Source of the DNA: Mesorhizobium amorphae | Lineage (GTDB): Bacteria; Pseudomonadota; Alphaproteobacteria; Rhizobiales; Rhizobiaceae | Reading direction: 5' to 3' | NCBI GenBank assembly: GCA_003240775.1 | Contig: QFNI01000049.1 | Span: forward strand, 1 to 28,041 | Length of the DNA stretch: 28,041 nucleotides | Part shown: piece by piece, positions 1 to 7,475 of the stretch | Layout: every line of letters starts with the position of its first letter | How positions within the stretch are numbered: the stretch's first letter is position 1 | The notes under the pieces: generated by a model | Database searches by the model: none | Told to the model about the DNA's origin: nothing | Seen by the model: the letters and a program-made list of their open reading frames with translations, nothing else | Translations under genes and position numbers: made by a program

Positions 1-1
1 C

Positions 2-1033
2 CGCTCCGGCGGCGAGGACTCCGCTGGCTCCGGCCCCTTCAAGATCGCCACCTATCGAGCCGGCGATCTCGTGATGCTCGAGCGCAACGACAGCTATTGG
101 CGCTTTGCTCCTACGATGCGCCGCGTCATCTTCCGCCACGTGCCGGAGGCGGGAACCCAGCGCCTGCTGCTGGAAAGCGGAGACGTGGACGTGGCCTTCA
201 ACATCACGGCGGCGGATGCGGAGGCGATGAAGGCGCGCGACGACGTGAAGATGGAGTTCCACCCGTCGCGGCGGCTCCTTTATTTCGGCTTCAACACGGC
301 GGTGAAGCCTTTCGACGATCCGCGCGTCACCAAAGCCATGAAGTATCTGATCGACTACGAGGGGCTGGAAAAGACGATCATGAAGAATCTCGGCACGGTG
401 CAGCAAGGCATCATCGCCGAGCCGTTCCTCGGCGCGACGAAGGAACGCCCCTTCAAGCTCGACGTCGAGCGCGCGAAGGCGCTGCTTGCCGAGGCGGGCT
501 TGGCGGATGGCTTCTCCTTCACCTTCACCGCCTACAACCGCAAACCCGAAATGGACCTCGCCACGAGCTTTCAGGCGACCGCCGCCCAGGCCGGCGTCGC
601 CGTCAACGTCGTGAACCTCCCGGTCTCCCAGACGATCCCGCTCTATCGCGACCGCAAGCTGGAAGCGCTGCAGCTGTCTTATTCGGGCGGTTATGGCGAC
701 CCGCATGCCACAGCCAGCAAGCTCGCCTTCAACCCCGCGGCACTGCCGGGTGCAGACCCCGATGCCGCTTGGCCTTCGGAGCTGAGCTGGCGCCTCGGCT
801 GGGCTCCCAAGGAACTGTCGGAAAAGGTGCTGCAAGCCTCGCAGGAACTCGATGAAGGCAAGCGGGCGGCGCTCTACGCGGAAATCCAGAAGCTCGCCTG
901 GGACACCTCTCCCTTCGCCATCCTGTTCCAGGCGACCCAGGCGCTCGGGATGCGCAGCGACGTCTCCGGCTACGCCTACGGCGCTCGCGGCGCCGATGTG
1001 AGTTTCGCCGCGGTGGCCAAGACCAGGCAATGA
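2..1033 (+). CDS. ABC importer substrate-binding protein, family 5 (partial, C-terminal part)
   Basis: C-terminal portion of a periplasmic substrate-binding protein of the SBP_bac_5 (DppA/OppA/NikA) family; the 5' end lies outside the window and the frame is open to its left edge. The first visible residues, GSGPFKIATYRAGDLVMLER, are the family's typical stretch leading into the NDSYW segment. The protein would deliver its ligand to the two permeases encoded next. The stop codon overlaps the start of the first permease gene (ATGA at 1030-1033), so it belongs to the same operon. The ligand (dipeptide, oligopeptide, nickel chelate, sugar or other) cannot be told from this fragment; the adjacent transketolase genes make a non-peptide ligand possible. 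The family call is secure, the substrate open. Confidence 0.9.
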   Translation, partial: RSGGEDSAGSGPFKIATYRAGDLVMLERNDSYWRFAPTMRRVIFRHVPEAGTQRLLLESGDVDVAFNITAADAEAMKARDDVKMEFHPSRRLLYFGFNTAVKPFDDPRVTKAMKYLIDYEGLEKTIMKNLGTVQQGIIAEPFLGATKERPFKLDVERAKALLAEAGLADGFSFTFTAYNRKPEMDLATSFQATAAQAGVAVNVVNLPVSQTIPLYRDRKLEALQLSYSGGYGDPHATASKLAFNPAALPGADPDAAWPSELSWRLGWAPKELSEKVLQASQELDEGKRAALYAEIQKLAWDTSPFAILFQATQALGMRSDVSGYAYGARGADVSFAAVAKTRQ

Positions 1034-2082
1034 CGCTTTCCATCGCAAGCGAACGGTCCGGACGATCCTGGGCAACGGTGCTCAGCGCCCTGTCCTCCCA
1101 GGTTCTGACGCTGCTTGCGACCTTTCTGGGCCTTCTGCTGGTCACCTTCCTGATCGGGCGGGTGATGCCGCTCGATCCTGTGACCGCGGCACTCGGGCCG
1201 GACATCAGCCAGGAGGCCTACCAGAGCGCCCGCCTGGCCATGGGTCTCGACGATCCGCTGTGGCAGCAGTTTCTCGCCTATCTCGGCTCGGTGCTGCATC
1301 TCGATTTCGGCACGTCCTTCTTCACCCGCCAGCCGGTGCTCGAGGACATCGCTCGCGTGTTTCCGGCAACGCTCGAACTCGCGACGGCGGGCATCGTTGT
1401 GGGTGTTGCGATCGGCGTTCCCCTCGGCATCCTGGCGGCGCTCAACCGCGGAACGTGGATCGACGGGCTGGTGCGGGTCGTCACGCTCGTGGGCTATTCG
1501 GCACCTGTGTTCTGGAAGGGGCTGATCCTGCTGATCGTGTTCTATGCCTGGCTGGGCTGGACCGGCGGCCCGGGCCGCATTTCCGTGTTCTACGAAGGTC
1601 TCGTGCCCCAGCGGACCGGGCTGATCCTCGTCGACTCCGCGATCTCCGGCGACTGGGATGTGTTTCGCGATGCGTTGAGCCATCTCGCCCTGCCTGCGAT
1701 CAGCCTGGGCTATGGGGCGGCTGCCTATATCGGCCGCATGACGCGCTCCTTCATGCTCGACCAGCTGAGCCAGGAATATGTCTCGGTCGCACGCGTGAAG
1801 GGCATGTCCGAGGCCCGTGTGGTGCTGCGCCACGTTCTTCCCAACTGCGCGGTGCAGCTCGTCACGGTGATTGCGCTTTCCTACGGCCTCCTGTTGGAAG
1901 GCGCGGTCCTGACCGAAACCGTGTTCGCCTGGCCGGGGCTCGGCCAGTACATGACGAAATCCATGTTCAATGCCGACATGAACGCGGTGCTGGGCGGCAC
2001 TTTGGTGATCGGCACCGTCTTTATCCTGCTCAACCTCCTGTCGGATGTGCTCTACCGCGTGCTCGATCCGAGGACGCGATGA
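1030..2082 (+). CDS. ABC importer permease, DppB/NikB type
   Basis: Inner-membrane permease of the peptide/nickel importer family, 350 residues. An N-terminal transmembrane helix (about residues 28-48, ending before MPLDP) precedes a periplasmic loop and then five more hydrophobic segments, as is usual in DppB. The cytoplasmic EAA loop that contacts the ATPases is visible as EYVSVARVKGMSEARVVLRH (about residues 240-260), and the C-terminal LTETVFAWPGLG motif is characteristic. The start overlaps the stop of the binding-protein gene and the stop overlaps the next start (both ATGA), indicating translational coupling. It would form a heterodimeric channel with the next gene product. Substrate unknown. 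Confidence 0.93.
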   Translation: MTLSIASERSGRSWATVLSALSSQVLTLLATFLGLLLVTFLIGRVMPLDPVTAALGPDISQEAYQSARLAMGLDDPLWQQFLAYLGSVLHLDFGTSFFTRQPVLEDIARVFPATLELATAGIVVGVAIGVPLGILAALNRGTWIDGLVRVVTLVGYSAPVFWKGLILLIVFYAWLGWTGGPGRISVFYEGLVPQRTGLILVDSAISGDWDVFRDALSHLALPAISLGYGAAAYIGRMTRSFMLDQLSQEYVSVARVKGMSEARVVLRHVLPNCAVQLVTVIALSYGLLLEGAVLTETVFAWPGLGQYMTKSMFNADMNAVLGGTLVIGTVFILLNLLSDVLYRVLDPRTR

Positions 2083-2987
2083 GCGAGGCGGCCACCCTTT
2101 GGGGGCGCATCCGCGCCGATCGGCCGGCTTCTTCCGCCGAAGCGAGGCTCTCGCGCCTTTATTTCGGCTGGCGCCGCCTCGCGCGCAGCCCGGCCGCGTC
2201 GGTGGGCCTCCTCATCGTGGCCCTGCTGCTGCTCGTGGCGCTTCTGGCTCCGCTGATCGCGCCCTATGACCCGTATGCGCAGGATCTGGCCGCCCAACTC
2301 CAGCCGCCCGGCTCGGCGCACCTCTTTGGCACCGACGAGTTCGGCCGCGATGTGTTCAGCCGGGTGATCCACGGCACGCGCTTCACCTTGTACATCGTCG
2401 TGCTGGTGGCCCTGATCGCCGCACCGGTGGGCCTGGTGATCGGCGCTGCGGCCGGCACGCTCGGCGGGTGGACGGACACGATTCTGATGCGGGTCACGGA
2501 CATCGCCCTCGCATTCCCACGCCTCGTCTTGGCGCTTGCCTTTGTCACCGCCTTCGGCCCGGGCCTCAACAATGCGATCCTGGCCATCGCGGTCACGGGC
2601 TGGCCGCCTTACGTGCGCATCGCGCGTGCCGAAGCGCTGACGATCCGCAACAGCGACTACATCGCGGCCATCAGGCTGATGGGCGCTTCGCGGCTCAGGA
2701 TCATCCTGCTCCACGTGATCCCGCTGTGCCTGCCTTCGCTCTTTGTGCGCGCGACGCTGGACATGGCCGGCGTGATCCTGATCGCCGCCGGTCTCGGCTT
2801 CCTGGGCCTCGGAGCGCAACCCCCCTCCGCCGAATGGGGCGCGATGCTTTCCAACGGCAAGGACCTGCTTCTCTCCGGCTGGTGGGTGGCGACGTTTCCG
2901 GGCCTTGCCATCTTCTTCGTCTCCATGGGCTTCAATCTTCTGGGCGATGGCTTGCGCGACGTGCTCGACCCCCGACAGCAGGACTGA
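2079..2987 (+). CDS. ABC importer permease, DppC/NikC type
   Basis: Second permease, 302 residues, partner of the preceding DppB-type protein. It has a DppC-typical layout: a cytoplasmic N-terminus with a WRRLARSPAASVG stretch, a first transmembrane helix (about 40-62), the IAPYDPYAQDLAAQLQPP periplasmic segment, the LFGTDEFGRDVFSRVIHGTR motif, then five helices with an EAA loop (SDYIAAIRLMGASRLRIILL) and the conserved FLGLGAQPPSAEWGAML motif. The ATG at 2079 overlaps the previous stop by four bases; this start was chosen because the frame is open far upstream but the conserved family N-terminus begins here. The first ATPase gene follows after two bases. Substrate unknown. Confidence 0.93.
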   Translation: MSEAATLWGRIRADRPASSAEARLSRLYFGWRRLARSPAASVGLLIVALLLLVALLAPLIAPYDPYAQDLAAQLQPPGSAHLFGTDEFGRDVFSRVIHGTRFTLYIVVLVALIAAPVGLVIGAAAGTLGGWTDTILMRVTDIALAFPRLVLALAFVTAFGPGLNNAILAIAVTGWPPYVRIARAEALTIRNSDYIAAIRLMGASRLRIILLHVIPLCLPSLFVRATLDMAGVILIAAGLGFLGLGAQPPSAEWGAMLSNGKDLLLSGWWVATFPGLAIFFVSMGFNLLGDGLRDVLDPRQQD

Positions 2988-2989
2988 CC

Positions 2990-3832
2990 ATGACCGCGCC
3001 TCTGGTCGAGATCGAGGACTTGCGCATTCGCTTCCGGACCCGCAGCGGACCGGCGGATGCCGTGCGCGGCGTGAGCTTTGCGATGGGCAAGGAGAAGCTC
3101 GGGATCGTCGGCGAGTCGGGTTCGGGCAAGTCGCTCACCGCAAAGGCCCTGCTCAGGCTTCTGCCGCACAACGCAGAGGTTTCTGCGCAAAGGCTTGCCT
3201 TCGACGGCGCGAGCGTTCTCGACACGTCGCCGCGCGAAACGCGAGCGCTCCGGCGGCGCATCGGGCTCGTGATGCAGGACCCGAAATACTGCCTCAACCC
3301 CGTGATGAGGGTGGGTGCCCAGATCACGGAAGCCTGCCGCATCGCAACCGGCGTCGATGGCAGGACCGCGCGCCGAAAGGCGCTCGACATCCTCGCAACC
3401 GTGCAGATCGTCGATCCCGAGCGGGTTTTCTCCGCCTACCCGCACGAATTGTCGGGCGGCATGGCGCAGCGCGTGATGATGGCCATCATGGTTGTCGGCG
3501 AGCCCGACCTCCTGATCGCGGACGAGCCGACTTCCGCGCTCGATGTGACCGTGCAGATCGAGGTGCTTGCGCTGCTCGACCGGCTCGTCTCGGAGCGTGG
3601 CATGGGCCTGATCTTCATCAGCCACGACCTCCGCCTGGTCGGGCGCTTCTGCGATCGCATCGTGGTCATGTTCGCGGGCCGTGTCGTGGAAACGCTTGCC
3701 GCTTCCGAACTGCATCTCGCGCGCCACCCCTACACGCAGGGATTGCTTGCATGCCTGCCTTCGCTGGATCGGCCGCCCGGCACCCGGCTTCCCACCCTGC
3801 AACGGGACGCGGCATGGTCGACGGCCTCCTGA
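2990..3832 (+). CDS. ABC importer ATPase, DppD/NikD type (short form)
   Basis: Cytoplasmic ATPase, 280 residues. Walker A is GESGSGKS (about residues 38-45), the Q-loop is VMQDPKYCLNP, the signature is LSGGM, Walker B is LLIADEPTSALD, and the switch histidine lies in ISHDL. The protein stops shortly after the HPYTQGLLACLPSLD region and lacks the cysteine-bearing oligopeptide C-terminal extension present in the paired ATPases of the second importer in this window. In length it resembles NikD-like ATPases. The start is two bases after the upstream permease stop, and the end overlaps the next ATPase gene by 19 bases. It should dimerise with the next gene product to drive import. Confidence 0.93.
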   Translation: MTAPLVEIEDLRIRFRTRSGPADAVRGVSFAMGKEKLGIVGESGSGKSLTAKALLRLLPHNAEVSAQRLAFDGASVLDTSPRETRALRRRIGLVMQDPKYCLNPVMRVGAQITEACRIATGVDGRTARRKALDILATVQIVDPERVFSAYPHELSGGMAQRVMMAIMVVGEPDLLIADEPTSALDVTVQIEVLALLDRLVSERGMGLIFISHDLRLVGRFCDRIVVMFAGRVVETLAASELHLARHPYTQGLLACLPSLDRPPGTRLPTLQRDAAWSTAS

Positions 3833-4620
3833 ACTCCGCCCCAGCCATGCTCGCCGTGGACCGGATAGCCGTCAGCTACGGCGAGGTCTGCGCGCTTCGA
3901 GACTTGTCGTTTTCCTTGCGTGAAGGGGAGTGCCTGGCGCTCGTCGGCGAGTCCGGTTCGGGCAAGTCCACGGCGCTCCGCGCCATCGCGGGATTGGCCC
4001 CACTGGCGCACGGCGCCATGCGTTTCGACAGCCAGGCGCTTTCCCTGCCGCGAAGCGCCGCCTTCCACCGCACCGTGCAGATGGTGTTCCAAGACCCGTA
4101 CGGATCGCTCCACCCCCGCCAGACGGTCGAACGCCAGCTGTCCGAGCCTCTCCGCATCCAAGGGATGGATGACAAGCAGCGGCGCATGGAGGAAATGATG
4201 GGGCGCGTGGGTCTCCCGCGTGCATTTCTGTTCCGCTACCCGCATCAGCTTTCCGGCGGCCAGCGCCAACGTGTGGCGATCGCGCGCGCTCTTCTCATGC
4301 AGCCCAGGCTTTTGCTGCTGGACGAACCCACATCCGCCCTCGACGTCTCGGTTCAAGCCGAAATCCTGAACCTCCTGATGGATCTGCGCGAAGAACGGGC
4401 GCTGACATATCTTCTGGTCAGCCACGACCTCGGCGTGGTGGCGGCGCTGAGCGACCGCGTTCTGGTGATGCGGGGCGGGGTCGCCGTCGAGGAGCTGAGC
4501 AATCACGCGCTGCGCGGCTCGATCCCTCGAACCGACTATGCCCGCCAGCTCGTGGCGGCCAGCCGCGGCGAGCTGATGCGTGACGACCCAACGCTGAGCA
4601 GGCGGCAGCACGATCCATGA
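3814..4620 (+). CDS. ABC importer ATPase, DppF/NikE type (short form)
   Basis: Second ATPase of the first importer, 268 residues from the ATG at 3814 or 257 from the ATG at 3847; the later start begins MLAVDRIAVSYGE, nearer the usual domain edge, so the start is uncertain. Walker A is GESGSGKST, the Q-loop MVFQDPYGSLHP, the signature LSGGQRQR, Walker B LLLLDEPTSALD and the switch region VSHDL, all intact. Like its partner it lacks the C-terminal oligopeptide-type extension, ending within about 60 residues of the switch histidine. It overlaps the previous gene, as expected for a coupled heterodimer. It is the last transporter gene before a 91-base gap carrying a promoter-like sequence. Confidence 0.92.
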   Translation: MVDGLLNSAPAMLAVDRIAVSYGEVCALRDLSFSLREGECLALVGESGSGKSTALRAIAGLAPLAHGAMRFDSQALSLPRSAAFHRTVQMVFQDPYGSLHPRQTVERQLSEPLRIQGMDDKQRRMEEMMGRVGLPRAFLFRYPHQLSGGQRQRVAIARALLMQPRLLLLDEPTSALDVSVQAEILNLLMDLREERALTYLLVSHDLGVVAALSDRVLVMRGGVAVEELSNHALRGSIPRTDYARQLVAASRGELMRDDPTLSRRQHDP

Positions 4621-4646
4621 AGGTCTGCCGCCTCGGGATCGACTGC

Positions 4647-4674
4647 TTGACGCCTTGCCTTTTCCGCCCCTAAT
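4647..4674 (+). promoter_or_regulatory. candidate sigma-70-type promoter for the transketolase operon
   Basis: TTGACG (4647-4652) and CCTAAT (4669-4674) are separated by 16 bases, matching 5/6 and 4/6 of the sigma-70 hexamers. Transcription would start near 4681, leaving a short leader with GAGGA at 4699-4703 before the TTG start codon at 4712. Prediction by eye only; read-through from the transporter genes is also possible. Confidence 0.4.
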
Positions 4675-4711
4675 TCATCCGCCGCATCGCTCACCCACGA
4701 GGAAAGTGCCC

Positions 4712-5578
4712 TTGCAAGCCGACTCCGGTTCCAACGAGCGACGCGCTTCGTGCCTGGCTGCCCGCGAGCGCGACACCGGTCGGCTCCAGACGATCGCGCG
4801 TGATCTGCGTCGCCGGGTCGTGGAACTCGTCGCCCCCACCGGCCAAGGCTACGTGCAGCAGGGTCTCGGCGCGGCGGACCTGTTTGCCGCCATCTACTTC
4901 GCCGAACTGTGCCTCGATCCCGGCGACGCAGCCTGGGAGGGCCGCGACCGCTTCCTGCTTTCCACCGCCCACAACACGGCGATCTTCTACGCGACGCTTG
5001 CAGCGCGCGGCGTCATCGATCCCGCCTTGCTGCCCTCCTACTGCCTGGACGGCTCGCCGCTCGAGATTAACGCTTCCGAGCGCGTCGGCCCGGCCATCGA
5101 AGCGACATGCGGATCGCTCGGGCAGGGGCTTTCGGTGGGGGTCGGCATGGCGATGGCCGCCAAGCGCGGGCAAAGCGAGGCGCGCATCATCGTCATGCTG
5201 GGGGACGGCGAGCTGCAGGAAGGCCAAGTCTGGGAAGCGGCGATGGCCGCCGCCACCTGGAAGCTCGACAATCTCTGCCTGGTGATCGACGACAACCGCA
5301 TGCAGGTCGAGGGCCATGTCGATCAGGTGATGGCGATGCAGCCGATCCTGGCCAAGTGGCGAAGCTTCAACTGGCACACCATCGACGTGGACGGCCACGA
5401 TCTTCCGGCCATTCTCGCTGCCCTCGACGAGGCGCGCGAGACGAAGGGACGCCCCACCTGCATCAATGCCCGCACGCTGGTGGGCAAGGGCGCCCCGAGC
5501 CTCGAGGGCATTCTGGCACACAACATGCGGCTGCCGGCCGATGCCGCCGCCCGCGCGCTGAACGAGCTTGCCTCATGA
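4712..5578 (+). CDS. transketolase, N-terminal (ThDP-binding) subunit
   Basis: Thiamine-diphosphate-binding half of a split transketolase, which transfers two-carbon ketol units between sugar phosphates; 288 residues from the TTG at 4712. I chose this start because GAGGA lies eight bases upstream, whereas an earlier in-frame TTG at 4655 has no ribosome binding site and falls inside the candidate promoter. The cofactor motif is present: GDGELQEGQ (from about residue 164) with the closing asparagine at about 195 (IDDN). The conserved GSLGQGLSVGVGMA segment is also present. The usual SKGH motif reads STAH (84-87), keeping the histidine but changing the middle pair. It is coupled by ATGA to the C-terminal subunit. 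Such split enzymes often serve specialised sugar pathways; the donor and acceptor here are unknown. Confidence 0.9.
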   Translation: MQADSGSNERRASCLAARERDTGRLQTIARDLRRRVVELVAPTGQGYVQQGLGAADLFAAIYFAELCLDPGDAAWEGRDRFLLSTAHNTAIFYATLAARGVIDPALLPSYCLDGSPLEINASERVGPAIEATCGSLGQGLSVGVGMAMAAKRGQSEARIIVMLGDGELQEGQVWEAAMAAATWKLDNLCLVIDDNRMQVEGHVDQVMAMQPILAKWRSFNWHTIDVDGHDLPAILAALDEARETKGRPTCINARTLVGKGAPSLEGILAHNMRLPADAAARALNELAS

Positions 5579-6543
5579 GCACGAACCTCGCCGTCGCCGA
5601 TTTCACCGTTCGCGGCGCCAACGGGCCGATCCCGAAGGTTTACGGCGAAGCGCTGCTTGATGCGGCCCTCGCCGACCGCCGCATCGTGTGCCTGAGCGCG
5701 GATCTCGTGCCTGCGACCGAGACCGACCTGTTCCGCGACCGCATTCCCGAGCGCTTCCATCACACGGGCATCGCGGAGGCGAACACGGTGGGCATCGCAG
5801 GCGGCATGGCGCGGATGGGCGAGATTCCCTTCGTGCATTCCTTTTGCGTCTTCGCCACCCGTCGCTGCTACGACCAGATCGCCATGCAGGCGGCCTATCC
5901 CAACCTGCCCGTCAAGATCGTCGGCTTCCTGCCGGGATTGACCACGATGCTGGGCGTCTCCCACCAGGCGATCGACGATCTCGCGCTCATGCGCGCGCTG
6001 CCCAACATGACGGTGATCGAGCCCGCCGACATCGGCCAAGTGCGCGGCGCGGTCGAGGCGGCGCTCGCGCATCCCGGCCCCGTCTATCTGCGCATGAAGC
6101 GCAACGACGGCGCGCTGCCCGACGATTTCTCCCACCGCCCGCTGGAGCGTGGACGGGTCGAAATCCTGCGCGAGGGCCCGGACGGACTTCTGCTCGCGGT
6201 CGGGCTGATGGTGGAGGCGGCAATGGAAGCGACCAACCAGCTGGCGACGCGCGGGCTGCGCGTCACGGTCGCCAATGTCGCCACGATCAAGCCGCTCGAT
6301 CCGGCCATCGCGGAACTCGCGGCCCGGCTCGGCACCGTCGTGACGGCAGAGAACCATTCGGTGATCGGCGGTCTCGGTTCGGCGGTGGCCGAGCTTCTGC
6401 TGGAAAGCGGCGTGCAGGCGGGGTTCCGCCGCGTGGGTGTCCGCGACACCTTCGCAGAAGGCGGCAGCACCCCGTTCCTTCGCGCCCGCTACGGACTGAC
6501 GGCGGAAGCGGTTGTGGCAGCTTTCGAGGCGGCGCGCCGCTGA
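5575..6543 (+). CDS. transketolase, C-terminal (pyrimidine-binding) subunit
   Basis: Second half of the split transketolase, 322 residues, holding the pyrimidine-binding domain and the C-terminal transketolase domain. The ThDP-activating glutamate is visible in GIAEANTVGIAGG (about residue 68). The family stretch RCYDQIAMQAAYPNLPVKIV, GVSHQAIDDLALMRALPNM and the PADIGQVRGAVEAAL segment follow. The C-terminal domain contains TIKPLDPAIAEL and ENHSVIGGLGSAVAELL. The ATG at 5575 overlaps the preceding stop by four bases, so the two subunits should be made in step and assemble into a heteromeric enzyme. Family assignment is firm; the sugar-phosphate specificity is not readable. Confidence 0.92.
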   Translation: MSTNLAVADFTVRGANGPIPKVYGEALLDAALADRRIVCLSADLVPATETDLFRDRIPERFHHTGIAEANTVGIAGGMARMGEIPFVHSFCVFATRRCYDQIAMQAAYPNLPVKIVGFLPGLTTMLGVSHQAIDDLALMRALPNMTVIEPADIGQVRGAVEAALAHPGPVYLRMKRNDGALPDDFSHRPLERGRVEILREGPDGLLLAVGLMVEAAMEATNQLATRGLRVTVANVATIKPLDPAIAELAARLGTVVTAENHSVIGGLGSAVAELLLESGVQAGFRRVGVRDTFAEGGSTPFLRARYGLTAEAVVAAFEAARR

Positions 6544-6568
6544 TGCTGCGGCAGCCGAGCGGCGGACC

Positions 6569-7258
6569 ATGACGGAGATCCCGCACGAAGACGAAGGAAG
6601 CGTCACTCACCGCAACCCGCAAAGGAATCCGGGGCGCAAGCGCTTCGAAGTCCTGCTCGACGCAACCGAACATCTGCTCGCGGAAAGCCCGGCGGACGAC
6701 TTCAGCCTCGCCAGAATTTCCGAGCGGGCGGGGGTGCCGATCTCCTCGATCTACCACTTCTTTCCCAACAAGAACGCCGCCTTCACCGCACTCGCCCAGC
6801 GGTTTCATACGCAGTTGCGCGCGATCTCCGAGCTGCCCATGCCCGCGCCCCCGCGGTCCTGGCAGGCGGTGATCGAGGCCAAGCAGCACGCGGGCGCGCA
6901 ATTCCTGAACGAACATCCCGCAGCCCTGCAGCTCTTCATGGGCGCGGGCATCAGCGTGGACGTGCGCAACCTCGACCTTTCCAGCAACATGCAGCTCGCG
7001 CGGAGCCGGGCGGAATATATCGCGCGCTATTTCCACATGCCCTTTCTGCCCGATCTCGAACGGCAGCTCGCCGTGGCCATCGGGTTGGCCGACGGCATCT
7101 GGGCAGTATCCTACAGCGTGGACCGCCGCATCACGCCCTTCTACGCGCAGGAAGCGTTGCGCGCGACGATCCTGTATCTGCGGTCCTATCTTCCGGAGTT
7201 CCTGGAGCCGCGGGAACAGCCGGACCTCGCGACCTGCGATAGAGAACCCACGAACTGA
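6569..7258 (+). CDS. TetR-family transcriptional regulator
   Basis: One-component regulator, 229 residues from the ATG at 6569, 25 bases after the transketolase gene. The N-terminal helix-turn-helix is clear: FEVLLDATEHLLAE (about 26-39), DFSLARISERAGVPISSIYHFFPNKNAAF (about 44-72), with the SIYHFFPNK recognition helix typical of TetR. The rest is an all-helical ligand-binding and dimerisation domain without recognisable relatives. The reading frame is open upstream to 6512, but that would overlap the transketolase gene and the HTH spacing fits the later ATG. Being last in the transketolase operon it probably controls that operon or the upstream importer. I found no convincing operator. Confidence 0.9.
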   Translation: MTEIPHEDEGSVTHRNPQRNPGRKRFEVLLDATEHLLAESPADDFSLARISERAGVPISSIYHFFPNKNAAFTALAQRFHTQLRAISELPMPAPPRSWQAVIEAKQHAGAQFLNEHPAALQLFMGAGISVDVRNLDLSSNMQLARSRAEYIARYFHMPFLPDLERQLAVAIGLADGIWAVSYSVDRRITPFYAQEALRATILYLRSYLPEFLEPREQPDLATCDREPTN

Positions 7259-7395
7259 GAAGAAATTCGACTATGGAAGCGGGAGGCGGGGTCTAGGTGC
7301 GACGCCATCTTGGAGGCATCGCCCTTTGCAGCGACCCAAGTCTCCAGCGGCTCTAGCCGGTTTCTCCGTGTTGCCGGCCCTCGCGACGAAGCATG

Positions 7396-7424
7396 TTGAT
7401 GACGGAATAAACTACGGCTAACAT
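7396..7424 (+). promoter_or_regulatory. candidate promoter upstream of the class III aminotransferase
   Basis: TTGATG (7396-7401) and TAACAT (7419-7424) are spaced by 17 bases, each matching 4/6 of the sigma-70 hexamers, in the locally AT-richest part of the 217-base gap between the TetR and aminotransferase genes. The predicted start near 7431 would fall inside the inverted repeat that follows. No further gene is visible in this gap. Confidence 0.35.
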
Positions 7425-7469
7425 CCTCTCATCGGCCGGGGAGTTCGGCGCGGCCGCCGGGATGAGAGG
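7425..7469 (+). promoter_or_regulatory. inverted repeat enclosing the aminotransferase ribosome binding site
   Basis: CCTCTCATC (7425-7433) and GATGAGAGG (7461-7469) are perfect 9-bp complements separated by 27 GC-rich bases that can pair further (CCGG 7436-7439 with CCGG 7457-7460). The right arm contains the Shine-Dalgarno GAGAGG, six bases before the ATG at 7476. In RNA this would hide the ribosome binding site; in DNA it could be an operator. The element is visible; its function is inferred. Confidence 0.5.
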
Positions 7470-7475
7470 CTTGCC

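Noticed and set aside
3814..3832. Possible frameshift or fusion between the two ATPase genes of the first importer
   Set aside because: The 19-base overlap is consistent with coupled start and stop codons; both proteins are complete for the short NikD/NikE-like type.
4655..4711. Upstream TTG at 4655 as the transketolase start
   Set aside because: No ribosome binding site, and it lies in a promoter-like region; the TTG at 4712 has GAGGA at good spacing and the extra residues are unlike the family.
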